From: Methyloversatilis universalis EHg5 | Lineage (GTDB): Bacteria > Pseudomonadota > Gammaproteobacteria > Burkholderiales > Rhodocyclaceae | NCBI RefSeq assembly: GCF_000378945.1 | Contig: NZ_KB900539.1 | Location: 1,528,527-1,592,526, forward strand | Direction of reading: 5' to 3' | Length of the DNA stretch: 64,000 nt | Part shown: in pieces, positions 1-9,648 of the stretch | Numbering within the stretch: position 1 is the first letter of the stretch | How the letters are laid out: each line of letters starts with the position of its first letter | Program-made: the position numbers and the translations under genes | The notes under the pieces: generated by a model | Told to the model about the DNA's origin: nothing | Database searches by the model: none | What the model saw: only the letters and a program-made list of their open reading frames with translations

Positions 1-323
1 ACTTCCTGGACGTCGGCGGCGGCGCCTCGCCCGAGCGCGTGGCCAATTCCTTCCGCCTGGTGCTGTCGGACAAGAACGTGAAGGCCATCCTGGTGAACAT
101 CTTCGCCGGTATCAACCGCTGCGACTGGGTTGCCCAGGGCGTGGTTCAGGCCTGCAACGACATCGATATCACGGTGCCGCTGATCGTCCGCCTGGCCGGT
201 ACGAACGAGGAAGAGGGTCGCCGCATCATCCGCGACAGCGGTCTGCCCATCATCAGCGCCGATTCGCTGACCGAAGCCGCGCAGAAGGCAGTCGATGCCG
301 CCCGCGCCCACGCCGCCAGCTGA
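1..323 (+). CDS. mtkA: Malate thiokinase / succinyl-CoA ligase beta subunit, 3' part only
   Basis: This is the C-terminal end of an ADP-forming acyl-CoA ligase beta subunit, cut by the window edge; reading starts at base 3. The GGGAS stretch near the start and the NIFAGI segment are typical of the SucC/MtkA C-terminal ligase domain. The alpha subunit follows 116 bp downstream, then PEP carboxylase and malyl-CoA lyase. That context points to malate thiokinase (malate + CoA + ATP to malyl-CoA) of the serine cycle rather than the TCA-cycle enzyme. Sequence alone does not separate the two, so the substrate is inferred from neighbours. Confidence 0.85.
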   Translation, partial: FLDVGGGASPERVANSFRLVLSDKNVKAILVNIFAGINRCDWVAQGVVQACNDIDITVPLIVRLAGTNEEEGRRIIRDSGLPIISADSLTEAAQKAVDAARAHAAS

Positions 324-345
324 GTGAACAGACCCCCACGCGCAC

Positions 346-400
346 TCCGTTCGCTGCCCCCCGAGGGGGCTGCGCCCGCCCTTGGGGCGGCCCGGCGGGC
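346..400. repeat. GC-rich double-hairpin intergenic element
   Basis: Two palindromes lie side by side between the ligase subunit genes. The first pairs GCCCCC with GGGGGC at 356-370; the second pairs GCCCGCC with GGCGGGC at 374-400. There is no T-run, so it is not an ordinary terminator. Its wording resembles a palindromic element I recall from intergenic regions of many betaproteobacteria. I saw no second copy in this window. Confidence 0.45.
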
Positions 401-439
401 GGTGCGCGGCGGATAACCGATGCACACGAGGATTTAGAC

Positions 440-1327
440 ATGAGCATTCTGATCAACGAAAAGACCAAGATCATCGTCCAGGGCTTCACCGGCGACAAAG
501 GTACCTTCCACGCCAAGGAAATGATCGAGTACGGCACCAACGTCGTCGGTGGCGTGACCCCGGGCAAGGGCGGCACCACCCACCTCGGCAAGCCGGTGTT
601 CAACACGGTTGCCGATGCGGTGGCCGCGACCGGCGCCGAAGCATCGATCACTTTCGTCGCGCCGGCCTTCTGCGCCGACGCCATCATGGAAGCGGCCGAC
701 GCCGGCATCCAGCTGGTGTGCTCGATTACCGACGGCATCCCGGCGCAGGACATGATGCGCGTCAAGCGCTACTTCATGCGCTACCCGAAAGAGCGTCGCA
801 CGCTGATGGTCGGCCCGAACTGCGCCGGCATCATCAGCCCGGGCAAGGCCATGCTGGGCATCATGCCGGGCCACATCTACAAGCAGGGCAACATCGGCAT
901 CGTGTCGCGTTCGGGCACGCTGGGCTACGAAGCGGCCGCGCAGATGAAGCAGCTGGGCATTGGCGTGTCGACCTCGGTCGGCATCGGCGGCGACCCGATC
1001 AACGGCTCGTCCTTCCTCGACCACCTGATGAAGTTCCAGGAAGACCCGGACACCCACGCCGTCGTGATGATCGGCGAAATCGGTGGCCCGCAGGAAGCCG
1101 AAGCGTCGGCCTGGGTGAAGGAAAACATGAAGAAGCCGGTGATAGGTTACGTCGCCGGTCTGACCGCACCGAAGGGCCGCCGCATGGGCCACGCGGGCGC
1201 CATCATCTCGGCCGCCGGTGATTCGGCTGCCGAGAAGTCGGAAATCATGCGTTCCTTCGGCCTGACCGTCGCGCCGAGCGCCGGCGAGCTGGGCAGCACC
1301 GTGGCTTCCGTTCTGGCCAAGCTGTAA
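440..1327 (+). CDS. mtkB: Malate thiokinase / succinyl-CoA ligase alpha subunit
   Basis: A 295-residue alpha subunit of the ADP-forming acyl-CoA ligase family. The N-terminal CoA-binding Rossmann domain has the GFTGDKGTFHA segment near residue 15. The GHAGAI motif places the phosphorylated catalytic histidine at residue 251. The ATG at 440 has a GAGGA ribosome site 9 bases upstream. With the beta subunit it should form malyl-CoA from malate, which malyl-CoA lyase (4217-5194) splits to glyoxylate and acetyl-CoA. SucD is the alternative; the ppc and mcl neighbours favour MtkB. Confidence 0.85.
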   Translation: MSILINEKTKIIVQGFTGDKGTFHAKEMIEYGTNVVGGVTPGKGGTTHLGKPVFNTVADAVAATGAEASITFVAPAFCADAIMEAADAGIQLVCSITDGIPAQDMMRVKRYFMRYPKERRTLMVGPNCAGIISPGKAMLGIMPGHIYKQGNIGIVSRSGTLGYEAAAQMKQLGIGVSTSVGIGGDPINGSSFLDHLMKFQEDPDTHAVVMIGEIGGPQEAEASAWVKENMKKPVIGYVAGLTAPKGRRMGHAGAIISAAGDSAAEKSEIMRSFGLTVAPSAGELGSTVASVLAKL

Positions 1328-1369
1328 GAGCAGAGCAGCACGGGGCGTGCGGAGCGCGCCCTGCTTTCC

Positions 1370-1390
1370 GTCCGCCCCGGTGGGGCGGAC
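1370..1390. other. Stem-loop between mtkB and ppc
   Basis: GTCCGCCCC pairs perfectly with GGGGCGGAC around a GGT loop. No T-run follows, so it may be an RNA-stabilising or weak pausing hairpin rather than a terminator. Confidence 0.4.
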
Positions 1391-1419
1391 GCCCGCCACC
1401 AGCCTGCGAGACTCCCACC

Positions 1420-4164
1420 GTGGTGAGTGATCCCATTTCCGTCCCTGCGTCGGCCGACGCGACCGGGGCGGCGTTCTCGGAAAAGGCGATCGACCTGCTG
1501 TTTTCGCTGCTGCGCGAAGTGGTCGAACGTCACCATCCGGAACTGCTGCCCGTACTGGCCGGCGAATCCGGCAACACGCTGTCCCCGCAGATGCTGGGCC
1601 GTGCCATCCAGGCGCAGGGCATCCTGTTCCAGCTGCTGTCCATCGCCGAACAGAATGGCGGCATGCGCAAGCGCCGCGAAGTCGAGCGACTGCAGGGCCG
1701 CGAGGCGCTGCCCGGCTCCTTCGCCAACGTGCTTGCATCGGCGAAGAAGGCCGGCCTGTCGGCCGAGCGCGTGCGCGAAGCCTTCGCCGGTCTCAAGGTG
1801 CGTCCGGTGCTGACCGCGCACCCGACCGAAGCCAAGCGGGTGACCGTGCTGGAGCGTCACCGCCGCATCTACCGCATGCTGATCGAGCTGGAATCGCCGC
1901 GCTGGACGCCGCGCGAGCGCCACGATCTCGAAGACACGCTGCGCAACGAGATCGAACTGCTGTGGCTGACCGGCGAACTGCGGCTGGAAAAGCCGAATGT
2001 GTCGCAGGAAATCGCCTGGGGCCTGCACTTCTTCAATGAAACGCTGTTCGAGGTCGGCCCCGACGTGCTGGCGCGCGCCGATGAGGCGATGGCGCAGCAT
2101 TTCGGCGAGGCGAACCTGCCCGGCTTCCTGGAATTCGGTTCCTGGATAGGCGGCGACCGCGACGGTAATCCTTTCGTCACCAATGCGATCACGCGCGGTG
2201 CACTGGTCGAGTGCCGGCTGGCCGCGCTGCGCCGCCACCGTCAGTCGGTGCTGGAGCTGCTGCGCGGGCTGTCGGTGACCGAGGCGTCGCTCATCCTGTC
2301 CGGCGACTTCCGCGACGCGCTGACGCTGGCGCTGGAAGAGAGCGGCGAGGGCAATGCGATCGCTGCCCGCAATCCGGGTGAGCCCTTCCGCCAGTTTCTG
2401 GTGTGCGTGCTGAACAAGCTGGACGACACCATCGCCTGTACCGAAGCGGAAGAGGGCGCTGCCTGCCGTCGCGGCTACGAATCCGCCGACCGGCTGGTGA
2501 GCGATCTGCGCACGCTGGAAGCCGGACTGCGCGATTCGCGTCTGGGCCGTCTGGCCGATACCGAAGTGGTGCCGCTGCGCCGCCAGGTCGATCTGTTCCG
2601 CTTCAGCACCGTGCGGCTGGACGTGCGCGAAAACTCCACCCGGGTCACCCAGACGCTGGAAGCGCTGTGGCGCGCCAGCCGTGGCGAGCCGGACGATGTG
2701 GCCGCACCGGCGCAGGACGGCAAGGAGTGGCAGACCTGGCTGCTGGCCGAACTGGCCGCCCCGCGCACCGGCATGCGCGACCTGTCCGGACTGCCGGCAG
2801 TGGCCACCGAAACGCTGGGCCTGTTCCGGCTGATCGCCGACATGCGGCCCAAGGTCGGCCGCGAAGCCTTCGGCAGCTTCATCCTGAGCATGACGCGCAA
2901 CGCGTCCGACGTGCTGGGCGTGTATCTGCTGGCGAAGGAAGCCGGCCTGTACGCCGATCCGGCCGGTGTGGAGCGCTGTTCGCTGCCCATCATGCCGCTG
3001 TTCGAAACCATCGAGGACTTGCGCCGCGCGCCGGCCATCATGCGCGAACTGCTGGCGCTGCCGCTGGTGAAGCGCTCGGTGCGCGCGCTGGGTGGCGTGC
3101 AGGAAGTGATGATCGGCTATTCCGATTCGAACAAGGACGGTGGCTTCCTGTCGTCGAACTGGGAACTGTTCAAGGCGCAGCAGAAGCTGACCGCGGTGGG
3201 CGGCGAAGCAGGGGTGAAGATCGCCTTCTTCCACGGCCGCGGCGGTTCGGTGAGCCGCGGCGGCGTGCCGGCCGGCCGGGCCATCGGCGCTCAGCCGCGC
3301 GGCTCCATCCAGGGCCTGTTCCGGCTGACCGAACAGGGCGAGGTCATTTCCAGCAAGTACGCGAACAAGGGCACCGCCGCCTTCAATCTGGAACTGCTGG
3401 CGGCCAGCGTGTTCGATCACGCGCTGAAGTCGCAGGCCGCGGCGGGCACGTCGTCCAACCCGGAATTCGACGACGCGCTGGAAGCGCTGTCGGGCGCGGC
3501 CCACGCGGCCTATCAGAACCTGATCTCGAATCCGGCCCTGGTCGCCTATTTCCAGGAAGCCAGCCCGCTGGAGGAAATTTCGCTGCTCAACATCGGCTCG
3601 CGTCCGGCCCGCCGTTTCGGCGCCAAGTCGCTGGCTGAACTGCGCGCGATTCCGTGGGTGTTCGCCTGGTCGCAGAACCGCCACATCGTCACCGGCTGGT
3701 ACGGCGTCGGTTCCAGTCTGGCCAATTTCATCGAGGTGCGCGGCAGCCGCGGCGAAGCGCTGCTGGCCCGCATGTTCGACGAATCGCCGCTGTTCCGCCT
3801 CATCGTCGATGAGGTGGAAAAGACGCTGGCGGTGGTCGATCTGGACATCGCCCGTGAATACAGCCAGCTGGTGGCCGATGCCGGCGTGCGCGAACAGGTG
3901 TTCGGCATGATCGCCCGCGAATACGACATCACCCGAGCGCAGATCCTGCGCCTGTCCGGCACCCGCGGTCTGGCCGAGCGCTTCCCGGAATACCGCCAGA
4001 AGCTGGATCACCGGCTGCCGGTGGTCAATCAGGTGAGCCGCCAGCAGGTGTCTCTGCTGCGCGCCTTCCGGATGACCGAGGACGCGCTGCGCAAGGAGGA
4101 ATTCCGCAAGACCCTGCTGCTGTCGATCAACTGCGTGTCCGCCGGCTTCGGCGCGACAGGCTGA
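1420..4164 (+). CDS. ppc: Phosphoenolpyruvate carboxylase
   Basis: A 914-residue PEP carboxylase, normal length for the bacterial enzyme. It adds bicarbonate to PEP to give oxaloacetate, the C1-fixing carboxylation step of the serine cycle. The LTAHPTEAKR motif carries the catalytic histidine at residue 134. GGDRDGNP lies at 244-251, the GYSDSNKDGG loop near 567, and the glycine-rich FHGRGGS loop at 604-610. The C-terminus ends GATG where most family members end in NTG. The start is GTG at 1420; a second GTG directly follows at 1423, so the exact first codon is uncertain. It lies 92 bp after mtkB and 52 bp before mcl. Confidence 0.96.
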   Translation: MVSDPISVPASADATGAAFSEKAIDLLFSLLREVVERHHPELLPVLAGESGNTLSPQMLGRAIQAQGILFQLLSIAEQNGGMRKRREVERLQGREALPGSFANVLASAKKAGLSAERVREAFAGLKVRPVLTAHPTEAKRVTVLERHRRIYRMLIELESPRWTPRERHDLEDTLRNEIELLWLTGELRLEKPNVSQEIAWGLHFFNETLFEVGPDVLARADEAMAQHFGEANLPGFLEFGSWIGGDRDGNPFVTNAITRGALVECRLAALRRHRQSVLELLRGLSVTEASLILSGDFRDALTLALEESGEGNAIAARNPGEPFRQFLVCVLNKLDDTIACTEAEEGAACRRGYESADRLVSDLRTLEAGLRDSRLGRLADTEVVPLRRQVDLFRFSTVRLDVRENSTRVTQTLEALWRASRGEPDDVAAPAQDGKEWQTWLLAELAAPRTGMRDLSGLPAVATETLGLFRLIADMRPKVGREAFGSFILSMTRNASDVLGVYLLAKEAGLYADPAGVERCSLPIMPLFETIEDLRRAPAIMRELLALPLVKRSVRALGGVQEVMIGYSDSNKDGGFLSSNWELFKAQQKLTAVGGEAGVKIAFFHGRGGSVSRGGVPAGRAIGAQPRGSIQGLFRLTEQGEVISSKYANKGTAAFNLELLAASVFDHALKSQAAAGTSSNPEFDDALEALSGAAHAAYQNLISNPALVAYFQEASPLEEISLLNIGSRPARRFGAKSLAELRAIPWVFAWSQNRHIVTGWYGVGSSLANFIEVRGSRGEALLARMFDESPLFRLIVDEVEKTLAVVDLDIAREYSQLVADAGVREQVFGMIAREYDITRAQILRLSGTRGLAERFPEYRQKLDHRLPVVNQVSRQQVSLLRAFRMTEDALRKEEFRKTLLLSINCVSAGFGATG

Positions 4165-4216
4165 CTGCCTTACCAACGCCGAACCGATTCGCACCATTCC
4201 AACCGAGGAGTTTCAC

Positions 4217-5194
4217 ATGAGCTTCACGATCATCGAACAAGCCACGCCCCGCCTGCACCGCTCCGAACTGGCCGTTCCGGGTTCCAACCCCGGCATGTTC
4301 GAGAAGGCCGCAAAGTCCGCTGCCGACATCATCTTCCTGGACTGCGAGGACGCGGTCGCGCCGGACGACAAGGAGCAGGCCCGCAAGAACATCATCGAAG
4401 GTCTGAACGACGTCGACTGGGGCAACAAGACCATGATGGTGCGCATCAATGGTCTGGACACCCACTACATGTACCGCGACGTAGTGGACATCGTCGAAGC
4501 CTGCCCGCGCCTGGACATGATCCTGATCCCGAAGGCCGGCACCGCCGCCGACGTGTACGCGGTCGACATGATGGTTACCCAGATCGAGGCGGCCAAGAAG
4601 CGCACCAAGCGCATCGGTTTCGAAGTGCTGATCGAGACCGCGCTCGGCATGGCCAACGTCGAGGCGATCGCCCAGTCGTCGAAGCGCCTGGAAGCGATGA
4701 GCTTCGGCGTCGCCGACTACGCCGCGTCGACCCGCGCCCGCACCACCGTGATCGGTGGCGTGAACAAGGACAGCGTGGTGCTGACCGACAAGGACGAGCA
4801 GGGCAATCGCCAGTCCTTCTGGACCGATCCGTGGCACGCCGCGCAGACCCGCATGATGGTCGCCTGCCGCGCTTACGGCCTGCGTCCGATCGACGGCCCG
4901 TTTGGTGACTTCAATGATCCGGACGGCTATATTTCCGCAGCGAACCGCGCTGCCGTGTTGGGTTACGAAGGCAAGTGGGCCATCCACCCGTCGCAGATCG
5001 AACTGGCCAACAAGGTCTACACGCCGTCGGACGCTGAAGTGACCAAGGCACGCCGCATTCTCGAAGCGATGGCCCAGGCCGCGAAGGAAGGCCGCGGTGC
5101 GGTGTCGCTCGACGGTCGCCTGATCGACATCGCCAGCATCCGCATGGCCGAAGCGCTGATCGCCAAGGCCGACACGATCGCTGCAGCACGCTGA
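4217..5194 (+). CDS. mcl: L-malyl-CoA / beta-methylmalyl-CoA lyase
   Basis: A 325-residue member of the HpcH/HpaI-CitE aldolase superfamily that cleaves malyl-CoA to glyoxylate and acetyl-CoA. The magnesium ligands of the family fit Glu140 (in FEVLIET) and Asp167 (in FGVADYA). The ATG has a GAGGAG ribosome site 7 bases upstream. Its position after the thiokinase genes and ppc completes the acetyl-CoA-releasing branch of the serine cycle. Confidence 0.93.
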   Translation: MSFTIIEQATPRLHRSELAVPGSNPGMFEKAAKSAADIIFLDCEDAVAPDDKEQARKNIIEGLNDVDWGNKTMMVRINGLDTHYMYRDVVDIVEACPRLDMILIPKAGTAADVYAVDMMVTQIEAAKKRTKRIGFEVLIETALGMANVEAIAQSSKRLEAMSFGVADYAASTRARTTVIGGVNKDSVVLTDKDEQGNRQSFWTDPWHAAQTRMMVACRAYGLRPIDGPFGDFNDPDGYISAANRAAVLGYEGKWAIHPSQIELANKVYTPSDAEVTKARRILEAMAQAAKEGRGAVSLDGRLIDIASIRMAEALIAKADTIAAAR

Positions 5195-5215
5195 CCCCAC
5201 GGTCGGCGTGAAGGA

Positions 5216-5239
5216 ATGGCCGGGGAGGTGCCCGGCCAT
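5216..5239. other. Stem-loop in the mcl-fhs gap
   Basis: ATGGCCGGG pairs perfectly with CCCGGCCAT around a 6-base loop. No T-run follows. The 158-bp gap holds nothing else recognisable; the hairpin may protect the upstream mRNA end. Confidence 0.4.
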
Positions 5240-5352
5240 GTGCGCTACATCCACAGATCAAAGAGGACGCAGACAGCAGACACATGCAGCAACGGCGGGT
5301 AGTGAGGCCCGCCGCTCCACAACCGATAGACGACTGAACGGAAAAAACCAAT

Positions 5353-7026
5353 ATGGCATCCGACATCGAAATCGCCCAGCAGGCGAAAATGCAGCGCATC
5401 AGCCAGGTGGTGTCCAAGCTGGGCATCCCGGAAGACGCGATCGAACCCTATGGCCACTACAAGGCCAAGGTGTCCCTCGAATACCTGAACAGCCTGAAGG
5501 ACCGTCCGGACGGCAAGCTCATCCTGGTCACCGCGATCAGCCCGACGCCGGCCGGCGAGGGCAAGACCACGACCACGGTGGGTCTGGGCGATGCGCTGAA
5601 CCGCATCGGCAAGAAGACCATGATCTGTCTGCGCGAGCCCTCGCTCGGGCCGGTGTTCGGCGTGAAGGGCGGGGCGGCGGGCGGCGGCTACGCCCAGATC
5701 GTGCCGATGGAAGACATCAACCTGCACTTCACCGGCGATTTCCACGCCATCGGTGCCGCGCACAACCTGCTGTCGGCGCTGATCGACAACCACATCAACC
5801 ACGGCAACGAACTGCGCATCGATCCGCGGCTGATCCAGTGGAAGCGCGTGGTCGACATGAATGACCGCGCGCTGCGCAAGATCACCATCGGTCTCGGCGG
5901 TACCGCCAACGGCTTCGTGCGCGAAGACGGCTACGACATCGTGGTGGCTTCGGAAGTGATGGCCATTCTGTGTCTGGCCAGTTCGCTGATGGACCTGAAG
6001 GAACGCCTCGGCCGCATCATCATCGGCTACACGCTGGGCGACAAGAAGCCGGTCTATGCGAGCGACCTGAAGGCGCAGGGCGCCATGGCCACGCTGCTGA
6101 AGGACGCGATCAAGCCGAACATCGTGCAGACGCTGGAAAACAATCCGGCCATCATCCACGGCGGCCCGTTCGCCAACATCGCGCACGGCTGCAACTCGGT
6201 GTCGGCCACCAAGGCCGGCCTGAAGATGGCTGACTACGTGGTGACCGAAGCCGGTTTCGGCGCCGATCTCGGCGCCGAGAAGTTCATCGACATCAAGTGC
6301 CGCATGGCGGGTCTGAAGCCGTCCGCCGTGGTGCTGGTCGCCACCATCCGTGCGCTGAAGTTCCACGGCGGCGTGAAGAAGGAAGACCTGAACCAGGAGA
6401 ACCTCGACGCGCTGTCCAAGGGCATCGTGAACATCGAGCGTCACCTGAAGAACATCACCGAGCACTACGGCCTGCCCTGCGTCGTGTCAGTGAATCACTT
6501 CACCTTCGACACCGACGCCGAAATCGCGCTGCTGAAGGGCCGCATCGAAGCGCTCGGCGGCAAGTTCGTGATCGCCCGCCACTGGGCGAGCGGCGGCGCC
6601 GGTGCGGAAGAACTGGCGCGCATGGTGGCTGACATCTGCGACAACGCGCCGGGTCAGCACAAATTCGTGTACGACGAGAACGCTCCGCTGCAGGACAAGA
6701 TCACCGCCATCGCCACCAAGATCTACGGCGCCGGTGCGGTCACCTTCTCCGACGCCGCGCGCAAGCAGCTGGACGACTGGAACAAGGACTACGGCCGCTT
6801 CCCGGTCTGCATGGCGAAGACCCAGATGTCCTTCTCCGCAGACCCGGCGGCCCGCGGTGCGCCGAGCGGCCACACGCTCAACGTGCGCGAAGTGCGCCTG
6901 GCGAACGGTGCGGGTTTCGTGGTCGCCATCTGCGGCGACATGATGACCATGCCGGGCCTGCCCAAGGTGCCGGCGTCGGAAAAGATCGACATCGACGAGC
7001 ATGGAAAGGTGTCGGGTCTGTTCTGA
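5353..7026 (+). CDS. fhs: Formate-tetrahydrofolate ligase
   Basis: A 557-residue formate-H4F ligase (called FtfL in methylotrophs). It makes 10-formyl-H4F from formate, ATP and tetrahydrofolate and so feeds C1 units to serine synthesis. The P-loop [11 protein letters not shown] is at residues 65-75, at the family's usual position. Length matches the bacterial family. It follows mcl and ends the serine-cycle cluster just before a strong terminator. Formate released by the dimethylformamidase encoded at 11091-14035 is a plausible substrate source. Confidence 0.96.
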   Translation: MASDIEIAQQAKMQRISQVVSKLGIPEDAIEPYGHYKAKVSLEYLNSLKDRPDGKLILVTAISPTPAGEGKTTTTVGLGDALNRIGKKTMICLREPSLGPVFGVKGGAAGGGYAQIVPMEDINLHFTGDFHAIGAAHNLLSALIDNHINHGNELRIDPRLIQWKRVVDMNDRALRKITIGLGGTANGFVREDGYDIVVASEVMAILCLASSLMDLKERLGRIIIGYTLGDKKPVYASDLKAQGAMATLLKDAIKPNIVQTLENNPAIIHGGPFANIAHGCNSVSATKAGLKMADYVVTEAGFGADLGAEKFIDIKCRMAGLKPSAVVLVATIRALKFHGGVKKEDLNQENLDALSKGIVNIERHLKNITEHYGLPCVVSVNHFTFDTDAEIALLKGRIEALGGKFVIARHWASGGAGAEELARMVADICDNAPGQHKFVYDENAPLQDKITAIATKIYGAGAVTFSDAARKQLDDWNKDYGRFPVCMAKTQMSFSADPAARGAPSGHTLNVREVRLANGAGFVVAICGDMMTMPGLPKVPASEKIDIDEHGKVSGLF

Positions 7027-7040
7027 CCGTTCTTTCGCAG

Positions 7041-7078
7041 CAATGAAAAAGGCCGCCCGAGGGCGGCCTTTTTCATTG
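7041..7078. terminator. Perfect bidirectional intrinsic terminator
   Basis: Two 18-base arms are perfectly complementary around a GA centre. The core is GGCCGCCC/GGGCGGCC, flanked by AAAAA and TTTTT, so it can end transcription from both fhs (plus) and the 7145-8098 gene (minus). Confidence 0.9.
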
Positions 7079-7144
7079 CAATGGTCGGAGTTCAGCACTG
7101 CTCGACGATGGAGTGAAAACTGCAACAGACGACGAAGCAGCGCC

Positions 7145-8098
7145 TCACTCGTCGCTGCCGGGGTTGGGGGTGTTCTCCGGTTTGTTGCTGGCGGCGATTT
7201 CGACCTCATGGGCGGAGACGCTGCACGTTGTATGGCGCGAAGAAGGAATCGAAAGCAACCAGCCGCGCAGTGTTCGAAGGACTTGTCGATGACATTCCTC
7301 GCTTACCAGCTGCGCGCGTTCAATGCGCTCGAAACCGCCCTCGCGGTATCGGAAGGTTCGATGCCGCTCTTCTGCCGCCTGGACCGAGCGCGCGTCGAGC
7401 AGGGCGATCTTCAGCGATTCGGCCAGCAGATCGCTGCTGGCGCTTCGAATGAGGGCGCCGTCACCGTCTCTCCAGGCCTTGATGATCGCTGTCTCGTCCA
7501 TGTCCTCGAGTGGAAAAGAAACTACTCGAATGACGCGGGAATAGACCGGATTCTTGCTTCCATTGGCAAAGACGCGCACGGTATTGTCGAGAACGATGGC
7601 TCGTTGATCCGGCGTCATTACATAGAGTGGAGTGACTTCCATGATCCACATCCGCGACGACGCCTCCGCGGAACCGATCAGCTCAGGCGAAGAAGCACTA
7701 TCGATCTTTCCGGATGCATGTTCGATCAGCGTTCGATACGACAGCACTGAAAGAACATCCGCGTAGGGTTCGAGAATGCGGTTGGCCTGTTCCTGGATGC
7801 GCTGCCGCTCGGCAGTCTTGCTGCTCTCGTTGATCAATCCGTGCGTGACGAGCGCCGCGATGAAGCCAGCCATGTTTGGCGCCGGATACATGATCTGCGC
7901 GGTTCCGCCACCGGCTCCGTCCCGATTGGCCTGCCCCTGAAAGCTGACGCCATTGGCATCGGGAACGCGCAGTGCCCAAGTGCTGCTGCCGAGAGCTGGA
8001 ATCTTTCCGGCAGCATCGTTACTGGCGCTTGCCGGTGTGCAGAGCGCGGCAAGACACAGGAGGCCGGTGCTCAGTCCGGAACGATTAAGGCGTCTCAT
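7145..8098 (-). CDS. Exported protein of unknown function
   Basis: A 317-residue protein with a clear signal peptide: a positively charged MRRLNRS start, then a hydrophobic stretch ending TPASAS near residue 26. I do not recognise a domain in the mature part; the C-terminal tail is Ser/Pro/Asn-rich. The start at 8098 overlaps the stop of the upstream lipoprotein gene in an ATGA arrangement, so the two are probably translationally coupled. An upstream in-frame extension to 8233 is unlikely, because it would bury the signal peptide and run through the neighbouring gene. The pair probably acts together at the cell envelope. Confidence 0.75.
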   Translation of the reverse strand: MRRLNRSGLSTGLLCLAALCTPASASNDAAGKIPALGSSTWALRVPDANGVSFQGQANRDGAGGGTAQIMYPAPNMAGFIAALVTHGLINESSKTAERQRIQEQANRILEPYADVLSVLSYRTLIEHASGKIDSASSPELIGSAEASSRMWIMEVTPLYVMTPDQRAIVLDNTVRVFANGSKNPVYSRVIRVVSFPLEDMDETAIIKAWRDGDGALIRSASSDLLAESLKIALLDARSVQAAEERHRTFRYREGGFERIERAQLVSEECHRQVLRTLRGWLLSIPSSRHTTCSVSAHEVEIAASNKPENTPNPGSDE

Positions 8099-8793
8099 CG
8101 TGAGAACGGCTGCAGCACTTCGTCCTTGCTGAGCTCTATCGCCTGGAAATATGCATTGGTCAGGCCCGGGAATTTGGGTGCTTCGTCCCAATGACCATCG
8201 GCAGCCTTCCTTACACTCAGCGGCTGATACCACTCGTAGGCATTGCTGCCCAGATCAACCATGTAAGCCACGCCCTGTATGGCCCCCTTGGGTTCAGCTG
8301 TCGGGAAGTAGGCGGAATAGGTCCGCTCGAATCCGATGTTGCTGACCGAGATCACGACAATCTTGTCGACGCCGTACTTGCCCTGCAAGGCTCTGAAATC
8401 CTTGTCTGCGAGATTTGGCCCCTTGTTGGGAGCGTCCGGCAGTGCCTTTACGTCAAGGTCGGATTCAATGATTTGAGCATCGATTCCCTTCGCGGCTAAG
8501 CGCTGGACCAGTTCGACCTTCAATCCGCTCAGGTCGTCGCGGGGAAGGGTTCGCGCATGGTCGGTCAGCTCCGAGTTGCTGGCTGACGCGGCAGCGAGGC
8601 AGAGGAGGCAACTCGCCCCCGGGAACCAGGTGTCGACTGCGGGCAGCGGGGTCATGGCCACACCGATGCGCGCAGGAGATTGGATTGCTGTCGCCTTGAA
8701 TGCCAAGGGTTCCTGACGGGTTACTGCACAACCAGCCAGCAACAGAACTGATGCGAGGCCTGCAAGAAGTGACGTGATTCGTGATCCGGACAT
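8095..8793 (-). CDS. Putative lipoprotein of unknown function
   Basis: A 232-residue protein with a signal peptide and a lipobox ending LLAGC, so Cys22 is the expected lipidation site. The mature part contains two alpha/beta-like stretches (near VELVQRLAAKGIDA and YGVDKIVVIS). These recall proteins that compare a target with a stored value, but I cannot assign a family. AAGGA lies 7 bases before the ATG. It is the first gene of a two-gene unit with the exported protein at 7145-8098. An internal Cys-x2-Cys (SCLLCLA, near residue 61) might bind metal or form a disulfide. Confidence 0.75.
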   Translation of the reverse strand: MSGSRITSLLAGLASVLLLAGCAVTRQEPLAFKATAIQSPARIGVAMTPLPAVDTWFPGASCLLCLAAASASNSELTDHARTLPRDDLSGLKVELVQRLAAKGIDAQIIESDLDVKALPDAPNKGPNLADKDFRALQGKYGVDKIVVISVSNIGFERTYSAYFPTAEPKGAIQGVAYMVDLGSNAYEWYQPLSVRKAADGHWDEAPKFPGLTNAYFQAIELSKDEVLQPFSR

Positions 8794-8990
8794 CAGAGTT
8801 CCTTCATCTCATACTCAAGCGGTGAGCTGCCATGATTGCGAGCATGACAGCCGGGCGTGTGAGATTAACAGGAGATGGTCAGGATTATGACGTCGGTAAA
8901 TGTGAAATTCGCCGAACGCAATCAGATCGGATACTTGCGGACATGGCCGTGTGGTGGCCACGGCATTCAACGCTCCAACAAGACGATGAA

Positions 8991-9012
8991 GGGAGGGGAA
9001 ATCACCCCTCCC
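8991..9012 (-). terminator. Probable terminator after the ANTAR gene
   Basis: GGGAGGGG pairs with CCCCTCCC around a 6-base loop directly after the minus-strand regulator gene. Only a short, interrupted T-rich stretch follows on the minus strand, so it is a weak call. Confidence 0.45.
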
Positions 9013-9021
9013 GGCATGCGG

Positions 9022-9648
9022 CTATCCAGAAAGAATCTCGTCAGCATGGATGATGGCACGCGCGATTTCCTCGGTCGGGATGCGCTTGCTCATCGCCTGT
9101 TCGCGGATGATTCTGTAGGCCTCGGCGTCACTGACCCCACGGGTGCGCATCAGGATGGCCTTGGCGTCGTTGATCTGGTTCACGCTGAGCAGCTTCTGCT
9201 CCAGCCGCTGCACCCTCTTCTTGTAGCCGCGCATTTCCTGCGTCAGGCCGACGGTGAGCACCAGTGAGGCGAGCACGCCGGTCGAACGCAGCGGGGCGCT
9301 CAGCACACCGGTTGCGCCCATGCGCAGCATGACCTCGAAAATGGTCGGGTTTTCGTAGCCGACGACGGCGATCACCGCCGGCGGCTGTTCGAAGTTGCTG
9401 AAATTCAGCGGCGCGTGCATTTCGTTCGACTGGATCGCGTAATACACGACATCGACCTTGTCCGGCAGATCCTGCACCGGAGGCCAGAAGGTCTGCACCT
9501 GACAGCCGATGCGCTGTAGCTGCTGGATCAGCACCTCGCCGTCGGCATCACGCGGATGCAGCACGACGATGCGCAGATTGCGCAGCTGGGTCAGGAATTC
9601 AGGCGTGATGCGCTTGCTGCGTACGCCTGTGCGCGGCGGACTGCTCAC
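9022..9648 (-). CDS. ANTAR-domain transcription antiterminator (AmiR/NasT family)
   Basis: A 208-residue regulator with the AmiR layout. Residues 25-125 form a pseudo-receiver domain without an obvious phosphoryl-accepting aspartate pocket. Residues 138-156 look like a coiled-coil helix. Residues 158-201 form the RNA-binding ANTAR three-helix module, including the family's A-x3-L-M core (AKAILMRTRG). Such proteins bind tandem hairpins in nascent leader RNA and prevent termination. The GTG start (9646-9648) overlaps the stop of the AmiC-like gene by 4 bp, as in ami operons, suggesting a sensor-antiterminator complex. Likely targets are the two leaders at 10900-10977 and 16370-16452. Confidence 0.9.
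   Translation of the reverse strand: MSSPPRTGVRSKRITPEFLTQLRNLRIVVLHPRDADGEVLIQQLQRIGCQVQTFWPPVQDLPDKVDVVYYAIQSNEMHAPLNFSNFEQPPAVIAVVGYENPTIFEVMLRMGATGVLSAPLRSTGVLASLVLTVGLTQEMRGYKKRVQRLEQKLLSVNQINDAKAILMRTRGVSDAEAYRIIREQAMSKRIPTEEIARAIIHADEILSG

Noticed and set aside
1147-4197. Long open frame (over 1000 codons) antisense to ppc
   Set aside because: It mirrors the high-GC third-position pattern of ppc, has no family motif, and its translation is His/Gln/Arg-rich as expected for a shadow frame.
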